A DNA stretch of 64,000 nt from positions 103,228,436 through 103,292,435 of the forward strand of contig CM061243.1 of assembly GCA_030848705.1 (NCBI GenBank). Direction: 5' to 3'. The stretch's first letter is position 1; every line of letters begins with the position of its first letter. Positions 1 through 8,713 of the stretch are shown in pieces. The translations under genes were made by a program, and so were the position numbers. Below the pieces are notes generated by a model. That model was not told where the DNA came from and did no database searches. It was given only the letters and a program-made list of their open reading frames with translations. This DNA is from Heracleum sosnowskyi (taxonomy: Eukaryota; Streptophyta; Magnoliopsida; Apiales; Apiaceae).

Positions 1-3000
1 GCACATGAATACCCATAGTTCAGAGAGAGTTCTGCTTTCCAGAAGATTGAGAGAAACTAAGAAAGTTCCCTCATTGTGAGTGTAAACATAGATCTTTAAC
101 TTCTCTCTAACTCTGTCATATCCAGTTGTGATCCTTGAAATCTCTGTATGAAGAGCTTTCATGTATACTGTGTTGTCTGGATTGACCTTCTTGTATCTCT
201 CCAACATCCCAAGAAACTTTGCATCATTGTTGGTTCCTTCTTGATGTGCAAACATTTCTCTAGCCTTGTCCCATTCTTCTCCTTGCTTCAGCCTCACATA
301 CAATTTTCTGTCACTAACCTTCAGATTGTGAAGCCTTTGCTTTTCTTGATGCTCAGCCTTTTGAATGACAAGATGCTTGGAAATGATGTCAGATACCTTT
401 GCATTCTCCTCCTCTCTTCTCTTCAGATCAGCTTTCTGTCGTAACAGCTCAACTTCAAAGGCAGGATCCACTATAGGTTCATCTTCCCAGTCAGCATAAT
501 CAGCCTCTCCTTCAACCTCCACATCACCAAAGATATCTTCAGGGTTTTCTTCAGATTCAGTAAAGTCAAAATCTCCCTGTTCACCTTGGTAGTAGTCAGC
601 ATCAGAAAAAGTTAACTTTTGCTTCCCTTTGTCCTTTGCAGAACCAGAACCTCCAGCTTCTCCTCCTTGATCTTCTCCTCCTTGTAACTCCTTCTCCTTA
701 TTCTCCCCCTTAGTTGAGGAATCCTCTAAAGATTTAACTTTATCAGTTTTAGGATCCTCCTCTTTACCTTCTCTTTCTCCTTCACCATCCCTGTCACCAT
801 TGCCCCCTTCATCATCATCACCCTCAAAGAATTTCTTCTGTTCAGCATTGGGTTGATGTGAGACCTTGATCATAGTATACAGATGTTTCATGCCCTCGTT
901 CAGATGTTGCATCCCTCCTTCAATCTTGGTAAACCTCTCATCATTGAAGTACTGATTTTCATCAATAGTATCTTGAAAGGAGTCTACTTTGGTTGAAATA
1001 ATAGGAATCTGTTTGATAGCCTCCCTGATCTCAGCATTAGAAACCAGTAGTTCTGACATATCTGAAGCCATTAACACCTGTGATTCTTGAACAACATTCA
1101 TCTTGGGAACCAATGTGACCTTTACTCCCTGTATCTCATCTCTAAGATGACCCAGCTGATTATTTACAGAGGTGGAAGAAGAAGACCGTTCATCCACTTG
1201 TGCCTTGAGAATATCTTTTTCAGCCTGGGACTCTTGTAGTTGTTTCTGAAGATTAGCTATTTGAGCCAACAAAGAAGCAGTGTATGTGTCATTGTGTGCA
1301 CTCATCTCAATTTCTTTCGATGGTGTTTCACTCACCTCACGTGCTTGTGTTTCGCTCTGTGTTTTACTAACCACTAGCTGTCTATCCAGAGTAGGAGTTG
1401 AAGTACCTGCAGTAGAAATCACCATAGCCCCTTCTTGAGAGGTCACTGGTGGTGCAATGGGAGTTCGCGAATCCCAATCCATGGTAAAGTCCAGAAATTC
1501 ATCAGAAATTGAAAACTGAATTGCTTCAGGTATGGACTTACCATGTTGCCCTTCACTTTCTCCAGTTAAAACTGCGAGTGAAGAATCCCTTAGGGGAGCC
1601 AGAGATGTTCCCTCTGGGAGGGGAGAAAATGATTCTATTATTGTGGGCGAAGAACCAGATTTTCCCTCTGAAGCCTGTGAAGGCTCTTCTACCGTGCCAA
1701 TGGTAGGTACTGTTTCACCAATTATTCCTATGTGCTCTCCTCTCTGAGTATCCTGTTCATGAGTCTCTATTATTGTTTCAGAAGTGTTTTCTCCCATTGT
1801 GAGTAAGGGGAGAGTGCTTGACTCTTTACAGAATGCCATGGCCTGATGGCGAATTTCAATAGATTCATCCTGTTGAGAGGATGTCTCTAGTAACTGTTCA
1901 TTGGCCGTTTGAGAATCCATATCCTTTTGGGAGGATACAGACTGGCTTACAGATGCCTCAAGTAGTGTTCTTCTCTTCTTTAGTGGTGGAGGCAGAGCTG
2001 TGGGATCACTCTCATTAATATCTACTCCAGCTTGTTCTGTCAAACTTGTTGTAGCTGATTGTTCTAGGGGAGCGGTCAATGGATTTGACTCTGTGTGTGG
2101 CTCTATGATCGTGGACAGAGATTGTGGTTCTACAATCCCTTGGTCAATCCTAAGAACCTCTTGGGTTAGTGGAGTAGCTGAGAGAGGATATATTACCTGA
2201 AGTGCCATGGTGTTAGGAGGCACCATTGAAGTTCCTGCTGACGAGGATCCAACCACTGGATGTTCAATAAAGAGTAGAGGTAACTGTGGTTGCAGAATCC
2301 TTCTCAGATATGATTGTGGAACTACGGGTCTCCTTCCAGACTTGGAACTTGTGGACAAAGTTGAGTATATGAGAGAATTAGTGTGTGCGGGGACTTGAAA
2401 AGGAGTGTTTTGAAAAAGTGTTTTATGTTCATCAGAAAGAACATGATTCAACACTAGAGAAAGGAAACGAGAATAAAAGCATTTAACTTTCTTTCCAGTT
2501 TGAATATCTCTAGTGTAATTGAAAATCCTCCTTATCAAGAGATCCCACACAAGAGTTCCTATGTCCAAGTTCAGGTTAAAAACAGCAGCATAGGCAATGT
2601 TTTGTAGGAGAGAAGTTATGACTGGAAAGTTGTTTTTGGTAGAATTACTAAAAACTTTGGCTAGACAGTCAAAAAACAAATCCCACTCACATGCTAGATT
2701 ACCCTTATTCAGACGAGGAAGAACAATATTTCCTTGGTAATCAATACTAGAGAAAAATTGAACTAACTCGTTATCAGTAGGGAATCTAACAAAATTATTA
2801 AGGGGAAAATGAAGTACTTGACAAAAGATCTCCTTAGTTACTGTGTACTGATGATCAGAAATATTGAATGTAAAAGATCGCATATCTTCAGCAACAACAG
2901 CAGTTAAGCATAATAGACGAAGGGGTTCAATCTTTAAATTAACAGAAGCAGTGATAGCATAGCTAACAATTGATTGTTCATTTAAAAAATGAATCCACGG

Positions 3001-3084
3001 CCTAAAACGTTCAACAGAACACTTAAGGGGATCAAAATAGCCAACGTAATTATTAAAACGTTCAACAACAAACTCAGCAGCCAT
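1..3084 (-). CDS. Third ORF of copia element A, 3' end outside window
   Basis: I translated this frame from the ATG at 3084-3082 to base 1: 1028 codons without a stop. The protein starts M-A-A-E-F-V-V-E. Residues 1 to about 215 form a compact domain with the motif CFYSRFL. Then comes a Ser/Thr/Pro/Glu-rich stretch with a basic KKRR cluster near residue 369 (possible nuclear localisation signal), a motif RTPIAPPVT near 540, a likely coiled coil near 590-640, an acidic segment with EDSSTKGEN near 787-795, and a charged helical C-terminal part. I see no signal peptide or membrane segment, so an envelope role is unlikely. It aligns end to end with the third ORF of element B (57980-61786). Similar long ORFs with an FYPRFL-like motif occur beside copia pol genes in other eudicots (recalled, not searched). 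Function unknown. The openness, beside a broken gag, suggests recent selection or a young copy. Confidence 0.8.
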   Translation of the reverse strand, partial: MAAEFVVERFNNYVGYFDPLKCSVERFRPWIHFLNEQSIVSYAITASVNLKIEPLRLLCLTAVVAEDMRSFTFNISDHQYTVTKEIFCQVLHFPLNNFVRFPTDNELVQFFSSIDYQGNIVLPRLNKGNLACEWDLFFDCLAKVFSNSTKNNFPVITSLLQNIAYAAVFNLNLDIGTLVWDLLIRRIFNYTRDIQTGKKVKCFYSRFLSLVLNHVLSDEHKTLFQNTPFQVPAHTNSLIYSTLSTSSKSGRRPVVPQSYLRRILQPQLPLLFIEHPVVGSSSAGTSMVPPNTMALQVIYPLSATPLTQEVLRIDQGIVEPQSLSTIIEPHTESNPLTAPLEQSATTSLTEQAGVDINESDPTALPPPLKKRRTLLEASVSQSVSSQKDMDSQTANEQLLETSSQQDESIEIRHQAMAFCKESSTLPLLTMGENTSETIIETHEQDTQRGEHIGIIGETVPTIGTVEEPSQASEGKSGSSPTIIESFSPLPEGTSLAPLRDSSLAVLTGESEGQHGKSIPEAIQFSISDEFLDFTMDWDSRTPIAPPVTSQEGAMVISTAGTSTPTLDRQLVVSKTQSETQAREVSETPSKEIEMSAHNDTYTASLLAQIANLQKQLQESQAEKDILKAQVDERSSSSTSVNNQLGHLRDEIQGVKVTLVPKMNVVQESQVLMASDMSELLVSNAEIREAIKQIPIISTKVDSFQDTIDENQYFNDERFTKIEGGMQHLNEGMKHLYTMIKVSHQPNAEQKKFFEGDDDEGGNGDRDGEGEREGKEEDPKTDKVKSLEDSSTKGENKEKELQGGEDQGGEAGGSGSAKDKGKQKLTFSDADYYQGEQGDFDFTESEENPEDIFGDVEVEGEADYADWEDEPIVDPAFEVELLRQKADLKRREEENAKVSDIISKHLVIQKAEHQEKQRLHNLKVSDRKLYVRLKQGEEWDKAREMFAHQEGTNNDAKFLGMLERYKKVNPDNTVYMKALHTEISRITTGYDRVREKLKIYVYTHNEGTFLVSLNLLESRTLSELWVFMC
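703..716 (-). other. Polypurine-tract-like motif inside third ORF A
   Basis: On the minus strand the bases read AAGGGGGAGAA within codons for T-K-G-E. The surrounding 26 bases (701-726) are identical to 59211-59236 in element B, although the proteins around them have diverged. The motif resembles the real polypurine tract of element B (AAATAGGGGGAGAT, 57747-57760). Multiple polypurine tracts have been described in Sireviruses. A role as an extra plus-strand primer is inference. Confidence 0.5.
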
Positions 3085-3297
3085 TTGAAAATAAATAATA
3101 AAATTAAAAATATTACTAGAATAAAACAGCAATTAATAATAATAATTATCAGAAAAGAAATAAAATCCCAAGTAATTCACAAGAAAAATTTGCAATAGTT
3201 CGTTGTTCTAGGAATAAAACCCAAACTAGAGCAAAGTTAACTAAGTAAAAACTTGAGTTAGAAAGGAATGAGAGCAAAAGAACCTTAGATGGCCTGG

Positions 3298-3305
3298 TAT
3301 TTATA
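3298..3305 (-). promoter_or_regulatory. TATA-like box upstream of third ORF A
   Basis: The minus strand reads CACTATAAATACC here, a good plant TATA box about 215 bases before the ATG at 3084. A start site near 3270 would give a leader of roughly 185 bases. The hairpin repeat cluster lies directly upstream in transcription order (3310-3600). This could be an internal promoter for the third ORF; no transcript evidence exists in the sequence. Confidence 0.45.
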
Positions 3306-3309
3306 GTGG

Positions 3310-3600
3310 AGGGTTCTGCTGAGCTCGGTATGACCTAAAGGGAGGTCATACCGAGTTTTTCTTGAGGTCATACCGAGCTATTCTGAGGTCATACCGAGAA
3401 AACAAAGTAAATACTAATTAAAAATAAAAAATAAAAACCAATATGACCTCTATGTTAGGTCATACCGTGTTTTTTGAAATAAATAAACTAAACTAAACAC
3501 CAATATGACCAAACCTGAGGTCATACCGTGTTTTGCATATAAATAAACTAAAACAAAACCAATATGACCAAAGAAAAGGTCATACCGAAATATTTATACA
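3310..3600. repeat. Cluster of TATGACC/GGTCATA hairpins before third ORF A
   Basis: Four stem-loops are visible: 3324-3336 with 3343-3355 (13-bp perfect stem CTCGGTATGACCT, 6-base loop), 3442-3449 with 3457-3464, 3504-3510 with 3519-3525, and 3563-3569 with 3578-3584. Two further single copies of GAGGTCATACCGAG lie at 3364-3377 and 3385-3398. The same motif recurs inside this family's LTR at 9230-9470 and 41885-42100. Confidence 0.85.
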
Positions 3601-3953
3601 CAGAAGCAGCAAAAATAGAAAATTTTCACAGAAAATTCTAACATAACTGAAACCTACTGCATAAAACATATGAAAGAACAAAAAAACTTACTAAAAACCT
3701 GCAGAAAAATCTGAACAACAATATTTACAATCTGAAAAATATCTAAATACTTCTAAATAAATATATTTTCAATAAAAATACATTTCTCCACAAAAAAAAT
3801 ATGAGAAAAATATTTTTAAAGAAAATAAAATATTCAGAGATATTTAAATACACAAGCATGTAACATTAAATTAACTGAGAATAAGCAGTGAATATCATTT
3901 AAATGACAACAGAAAATGAAATTATTGAAAGAACAAACATGACAGAGATATTG
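3601..3953. other. AT-rich spacer between pol and hairpin cluster, element A
   Basis: Non-coding, A-rich on the plus strand. It holds no recognisable motif beyond short A and T runs. It is part of element A, between the pol stop and the third-ORF control region. Confidence 0.6.
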
Positions 3954-6900
3954 TTAATCACTAAGACTGTTTAACATACCCAATTTACCAACCAACTTGA
4001 TAAATGTGGATTCGTCAACAGATTTAGTGAATATATCTGCAGTTTGTTCTTCTGTGGGTACAAAATGTAATTCCACAGTTCCATTCATGACATGCTCTCT
4101 GATAAAATGATACCTGATATCAATGTGCTTCGTTCTCGAGTGCTGCACAGGGTTGTTGGAGATTGCTATGGCACTTGTGTTATCACAAAATATGGGAATT
4201 TTGTCTAATGCAAAGCCATAGTCCTTTAATTGATTCCTTATCCATAAGATCTGAGCACAACAGCTTCCAGCAGCAATATATTCAGCTTCTGCTGTTGAAT
4301 TGGAAACTGTTTGCTGTTTCTTGCTATACCAGGAAATCAACCTACCTCCTAGGAATTGACAACTCCCAGAGGTACTCTTTCTATCCACAACACTACCTGC
4401 ATAATCAGAATCTGTATATCCAACAAGATTAAAACCAGAATCTTTAGGGTACCAGATACCTAGATTAGGTGTACCCTTAAGATATCTCAAGATTCTTTTC
4501 ACAGCAACGAGATGTACATCTCTAGGGTCCGCTTGGAACCTTGCACACAAGCATGTAGCATACATAATATCTGGTCTACTAGCAGTAAGATAGAGTAAGG
4601 AGCCAATCATACCTCTGTAGCTTGTGACATCTACCTTGATAGATTTGTCAGAAGCTCCAAGTTTGATGGCTGTTGAAGATGGAGTCCTTGCTGATGCTGA
4701 ATCCTCCATGTGATACTTCTTGAGGAGTTCTTTGAGATACTTAGATTGACAAATAAATATACCATTTGACCTTTGACTTACTTGCAATCCAAGAAAGAAC
4801 TTCAGCTCACCCATCATACTCATTTCAAACTTACTCTGCATAAGCTCAGCAAATCTCTTACAGAGATTATCATTAGTAGACCCAAATATGATGTCATCCA
4901 CATAGACTTGGACTAATATCATATCACTTTTGTGTTTCTTTGAAAAAAGAGTTTTGTCTATGATACCTCTAACAAAACCATTTTCTAAAAGAAAACCAGA
5001 GAGAGTGTCATACCATTTTCTTGGGGCTTGTTTGAGACCATAGATAGCCTTGAATAGAAAGTACACAAAGTCCAGCAGTTCCTGATTTTCAAAGCCAGGG
5101 GGCTGTTCCACATACACTTCTTCATCAAGTTCACCATTCAGGAATGCACTCTTAACATCCATTTGATAGACTTTAAAATTGGAGTAAGCAGCAAATGCTA
5201 AGAACATCCTGATGGCCTCAAGTCTAGCCACTGGTGCATAGGTTTCATCATAATCAATGCCTCCAGCTTGTGAATACCCTTGTGCAACCAGTCTTGCCTT
5301 GTTCCTTGTAACAATGCCTTCCTCATCTAGCTTGTTCCTGTATACCCATCTTGTACCAACTACTTTCTTGTTCTTTGGCCTGGGTACCAGCTTCCAGACT
5401 TGCTGTTGTTCAAATTGATTGAGTTCATCTTGCATAGCAATCACCCAATCTGGATCAGTCAGTGCTTCCTCAGTTTTCTTTGGCTCCATTTTAGATAGAA
5501 ATGCTGAGAAAAAACATTCATTCTGAGAAGCACTTCTAGTTTTAACTCCAACATCCGGATCACCAATGATCAGCTCAAAAGGATGAGCTCTATTCCAAAC
5601 AGTCTGTCTTGGAAGATTAGATCTTGATGATTCACCTTGAAATTCACTTTGATGTTGTGAGTGACTAGTTGATCCTTCATTTACTCCCCCTGAGTTGTTG
5701 CCTGTTTGCCTTGATGATTCTTCTCCAGTGTTGGTGGTATCTCCATTGTTACCAGTGTTTCCACCACCATCACCATGATCATTATCATCACCAGCAATAA
5801 CTTCAGGTGGAGCTTCATCATCTGATTCTGAGTCTGGCAAGTTATCAAACTTCAGCTTTTCAGATGAGTCTTCTTTTTGGATACTGGGGAACTTAGTGTC
5901 ATCAAAAGTAACATTGACACTTTCCTTTACTGTGTGACCGCCAACCACGTAGACCCTGTAAGATCTTCTGGAATAACCAACAAAAATAGCTTCTTGTGCC
6001 TTTGCATCAAACTTGCCACGTTTAACATTTTCATCTATAAGCACAAAGCATTTTGCTCCAAATACATGAAAGTACTTGACAGTTGGTTTCTTGTTGTTCA
6101 TGATCTCATACGGAGTCTTCATTAAGTCCTTGTTGATTAAAGTTCGATTCTGAGTATAACAAGCTGTATTCGCTGCTTCAGCCCAAAAGTACGTTGGAAG
6201 TTTGGACTCACTTAGCATAGTCCTAGCTGCTTCAATCAATGTACGATTCTTTCTTTCCACTACTCCATTTTGTTGAGGAGTTCTAGGGGCAGAATACTGT
6301 CTTGTTATTCCTTTATCAGCACAAAAGTCATTTAAAATGGCATTCTTGAATTCAGTACCATTATCTGATCTTATGGCTCTAACAGGGAATCTAGAATCCA
6401 GCTCAATCAACTTTATGTGACCAATCACCAGGAATGGGGTCTCATCCTTGGAATGTAGGAACAAAACCCATGTAAATTTAGAAAAGTCATCAACAATCAC
6501 AAGTGCATATTGTTTCTTTGACATGGACATCACATTAACTGGACCAAACAAATCCATGTGCAGTAGCTGAAGAGGTTCAGTTATTGATGATGTGTCAGTG
6601 CCCTTGTGAGAAGCTTTCTTTGACTTTCCTTTCTGACATGCCTCACACAGTCCTTCCTGTGTAAATTCCATCTGAGGCAAACCTCTAACCAATTCCCTCT
6701 TGACTAAAGAGTTCATGGTTTTGAAGTTAAGGTGAGACATCTTCTTGTGCCATAGCCAACTATCATCTGATGAAGCTTTAGCATAAAAACAATTAACTTC
6801 ATCTTTGAATCCTGAGTTCAGATCAGCTATGAACAAGTCACCTTTCCTTACTCCTTGAAGAGCAGGCTTTCCATTCTTCTTGTGAAGGATCTGACACTTA

Positions 6901-7214
6901 TCTCTTTCAAAGGAAACAGCATATCCACTGTCACAGAACTGACTGATGCTGAGAAGATTGAACGTCAGACCTTCCACAAATGAAACATCTTCAATGATAA
7001 CATTTCCGTACTTCAAACAGCCATATCCTTTCGTAATACCCTTGCTGTTATCTCCAAAGGTAACTACTGGGCCAGCTTTCACAACCACATCTGATAGCAG
7101 GGCTCTATCTCCGGTCATATGCCTTGAACAGCCACTGTCAAGAATCCACATAACACGGTTTACCTGTTTAACTCCCTGCAATATCAGATTGATTAGTCCT
7201 TCCTCGGAGCCCAA
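3954..7214 (-). CDS. pol: Ty1-copia pol polyprotein (protease, integrase, RT, RNase H)
   Basis: Open frame of about 1086 codons. The protease motif DSGCSRHMTG is near residue 26. The integrase zinc region (WHKKMSH ... CEACQKGK) is near 154-197, and its core acidic residues lie in HMDLFGPV (about 219), SDNGTEF (about 283) and NGVVERKNR (about 319). A Gly/Asn/Asp-rich linker spans about 470-540. Reverse transcriptase follows (ARLVAQGYSQ; catalytic YVDD near 770), then RNase H (GYTDSDYAG; STAEAEYIA) to the normal C-terminal end. The first in-frame codon is TTG, not ATG, and a stop lies just upstream, so translation must come from gag. The gag frame overlaps by 22 bases, and a shift of -1 would be needed. 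Most copia elements have one gag-pol frame, so a single-base indel is the likelier reason. Catalytic motifs look intact. Confidence 0.93.
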   Translation of the reverse strand: MGSEEGLINLILQGVKQVNRVMWILDSGCSRHMTGDRALLSDVVVKAGPVVTFGDNSKGITKGYGCLKYGNVIIEDVSFVEGLTFNLLSISQFCDSGYAVSFERDKCQILHKKNGKPALQGVRKGDLFIADLNSGFKDEVNCFYAKASSDDSWLWHKKMSHLNFKTMNSLVKRELVRGLPQMEFTQEGLCEACQKGKSKKASHKGTDTSSITEPLQLLHMDLFGPVNVMSMSKKQYALVIVDDFSKFTWVLFLHSKDETPFLVIGHIKLIELDSRFPVRAIRSDNGTEFKNAILNDFCADKGITRQYSAPRTPQQNGVVERKNRTLIEAARTMLSESKLPTYFWAEAANTACYTQNRTLINKDLMKTPYEIMNNKKPTVKYFHVFGAKCFVLIDENVKRGKFDAKAQEAIFVGYSRRSYRVYVVGGHTVKESVNVTFDDTKFPSIQKEDSSEKLKFDNLPDSESDDEAPPEVIAGDDNDHGDGGGNTGNNGDTTNTGEESSRQTGNNSGGVNEGSTSHSQHQSEFQGESSRSNLPRQTVWNRAHPFELIIGDPDVGVKTRSASQNECFFSAFLSKMEPKKTEEALTDPDWVIAMQDELNQFEQQQVWKLVPRPKNKKVVGTRWVYRNKLDEEGIVTRNKARLVAQGYSQAGGIDYDETYAPVARLEAIRMFLAFAAYSNFKVYQMDVKSAFLNGELDEEVYVEQPPGFENQELLDFVYFLFKAIYGLKQAPRKWYDTLSGFLLENGFVRGIIDKTLFSKKHKSDMILVQVYVDDIIFGSTNDNLCKRFAELMQSKFEMSMMGELKFFLGLQVSQRSNGIFICQSKYLKELLKKYHMEDSASARTPSSTAIKLGASDKSIKVDVTSYRGMIGSLLYLTASRPDIMYATCLCARFQADPRDVHLVAVKRILRYLKGTPNLGIWYPKDSGFNLVGYTDSDYAGSVVDRKSTSGSCQFLGGRLISWYSKKQQTVSNSTAEAEYIAAGSCCAQILWIRNQLKDYGFALDKIPIFCDNTSAIAISNNPVQHSRTKHIDIRYHFIREHVMNGTVELHFVPTEEQTADIFTKSVDESTFIKLVGKLGMLNSLSD
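5681..5697 (-). other. Polypurine-tract-like motif in the integrase-RT linker
   Basis: The minus strand reads CAACTCAGGGGGAGTAA in the low-complexity linker of pol. The core AGGGGGAG is shared with the 3' polypurine tract of element B and with both third ORFs. Ty1 is known to use a second polypurine tract inside pol; use here is inferred from resemblance only. Confidence 0.35.
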
Positions 7215-8344
7215 AATTGATTGGGTCCGGCATACTTAAAGAACTGGCCTTTGTCAGGCAAAACAACATTTCTAATTAAAACTACTTCATCCTTTTTCAC
7301 ATAGGAGCGTTTCCATTTATAGCCAGCCTTAACACATTTCTGAGTAGGCTTAGGGATAAATGAATCCACTTTAGTCTTAGGAGGACTAGTAGTCTTTGCT
7401 TTAACATGCTTCTTATTATTAACATGTTGACGTGGTGCAGTCTTATCACTAGATACATGTTTTTTATTAAAGAAAGCATACATAACATTAAAAGCACAAG
7501 ACATGCAATTACTCACACCACATGCTTTATGAGAAGAATTAATAGCAGGCATGTTATTTCTACAGTTGTTTTGATCCAACTTATGGATATCTGATTTAGT
7601 CTTTTTAGTTGTAGCAACTTTGACTGGAATATCAGATATACACTTTTTGGACTGTTCAACTTCCAAAGCCATATCTTCTTCACGAATCTCTTCAGCAATG
7701 ATTATAGAGTATTCATTCATAGGATCTGCTATGGATTCTTTACAGAAGGGTGTTTCAATACCCTTAAGTATATAAGGAACAACCTTTCCTTCTTCTCTGA
7801 CTCTACAAGGTGTATTAATACCAAGCAATCCTATAGCCTCGTTATAATCATAACCTATACTGACATGATTACCAATAGCTTGTTTATTGAAAATTTCTTT
7901 AGCCGTTTTACAAGAGTTGTAATAGGCATTAGCTTTGGTTTTAAGCTCACTAATCTGATCTTTGAGAATGGTTTCCAGTTGAATATAACATTTAACCCTA
8001 TTCTCAAGAAAAGCAATTTTCTCAGTAAGTTCATCCTGATTAACATGCACAAGTTTCAATTCTTTTAATTCCTTTTCAAGATTTGTGTTTAAAAGATTTA
8101 TTCTATCATTTTCAGTGCGTGCACAACTTATGGTGCCACCAAGATGATAAATCATTTCAGCGTCAGTAAAGGTTACCTCTGACATGTATCTGGATGAAGT
8201 GCTTTCCTCTTTAGCCATTAAAGCAAGGTTCCCCATCTCACCTGCTTCTTCATCACTGTCAGTGTCATCCCAACTCTTTCCCTCAGCAACATATGCTTTC
8301 CCAATCTTGTTCTTCTTGCTAGAATCAAATGTGTTTCTGGTCAC
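7193..8344 (-). pseudogene. gag: Gag C-terminal region and gag-pol link, frame-broken
   Basis: An open stretch of about 383 codons with no real start (first codon GTG). It begins with a Lys-rich segment and an acidic patch (DDTDSDEEAGE), continues with a strong coiled coil (about residues 80-140), has a Cys/His-rich stretch (CGVSNCMSC) near 280, and ends just before protease (GPNQFWAPRKD then stop). In the plus-strand family copy at 42715 the same gag starts normally and includes a zinc knuckle. Here the stretch between residue about 87 and the Lys-rich segment is deleted, including the UBN2-type core and the knuckle. The Gag would normally form the particle and bind RNA. This copy could not make a normal Gag. 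Confidence 0.8.
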
Positions 8345-8612
8345 TTGCTTGAATCAAGGTAAGATCCTCTTTCTCATCAGGAGTGTACTCCTTGGGATCT
8401 TTAGGGTACATACTAGCAGGCCTAGTAACAACGTTATCCACTGTTATCTCTTCCTCAATAATCATAGGGAGTTTGGGACCTTTCTTCAGCACATCAATGT
8501 ATTTAGGATTTGCAACCTTAAGAAATAGGAGCATTTTCTTCTTCCACATAGAATAATGCTCCTTGCTGAACATTGGGATTTTGACAGTACCAACTTTCTG
8601 AGTTGTAGACAT
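8325..8612 (-). pseudogene. gag: Gag N-terminal fragment, element A
   Basis: A proper ATG at 8612 opens M-S-T-T-Q-K-V-G-T-V, nearly the same as the gag of the copy at 42715. After about 87 residues (PDEKEDLTL) the sequence jumps to the downstream gag segment and the frame is lost at the join near 8345-8355. The next gag segment is in another frame. This is the 5' side of an internal deletion of several hundred bases. Confidence 0.85.
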
Positions 8613-8698
8613 ATTTGAGATTTTTAGAAAAATAAAAATTTCAGAGTTAAGAAAAAAATCTCAAACAATTGGATCTTTGATTAGTATATCAATCAAAA

Positions 8699-8711
8699 GG
8701 CTATGATGCCA
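8699..8711 (-). other. Primer-binding site, element A (decayed)
   Basis: The minus strand reads TGGCATCATAGCC two bases after the LTR end. The intact version in the same family at 42611-42623 is TGGTATCAGAGCC, complementary to the 3' end of plant initiator-methionine tRNA. Two substitutions are present here. Confidence 0.85.
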
Positions 8712-8713
8712 AT

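Noticed and set aside
148..2398. Plus-strand ORFs across 148-2398
   Set aside because: They are shadows of the continuous minus-strand third ORF.
1..3084. Third ORF as a retroviral-type envelope gene
   Set aside because: No signal peptide, transmembrane helix or cleavage-site pattern. The protein is Ser/Thr-rich, basic/acidic and coiled-coil, more like an intracellular protein.
7193..7214. Programmed -1 frameshift between gag and pol
   Set aside because: The overlap is short, no convincing slippery heptamer is present, and related elements usually have a single frame. A one-base indel is simpler.
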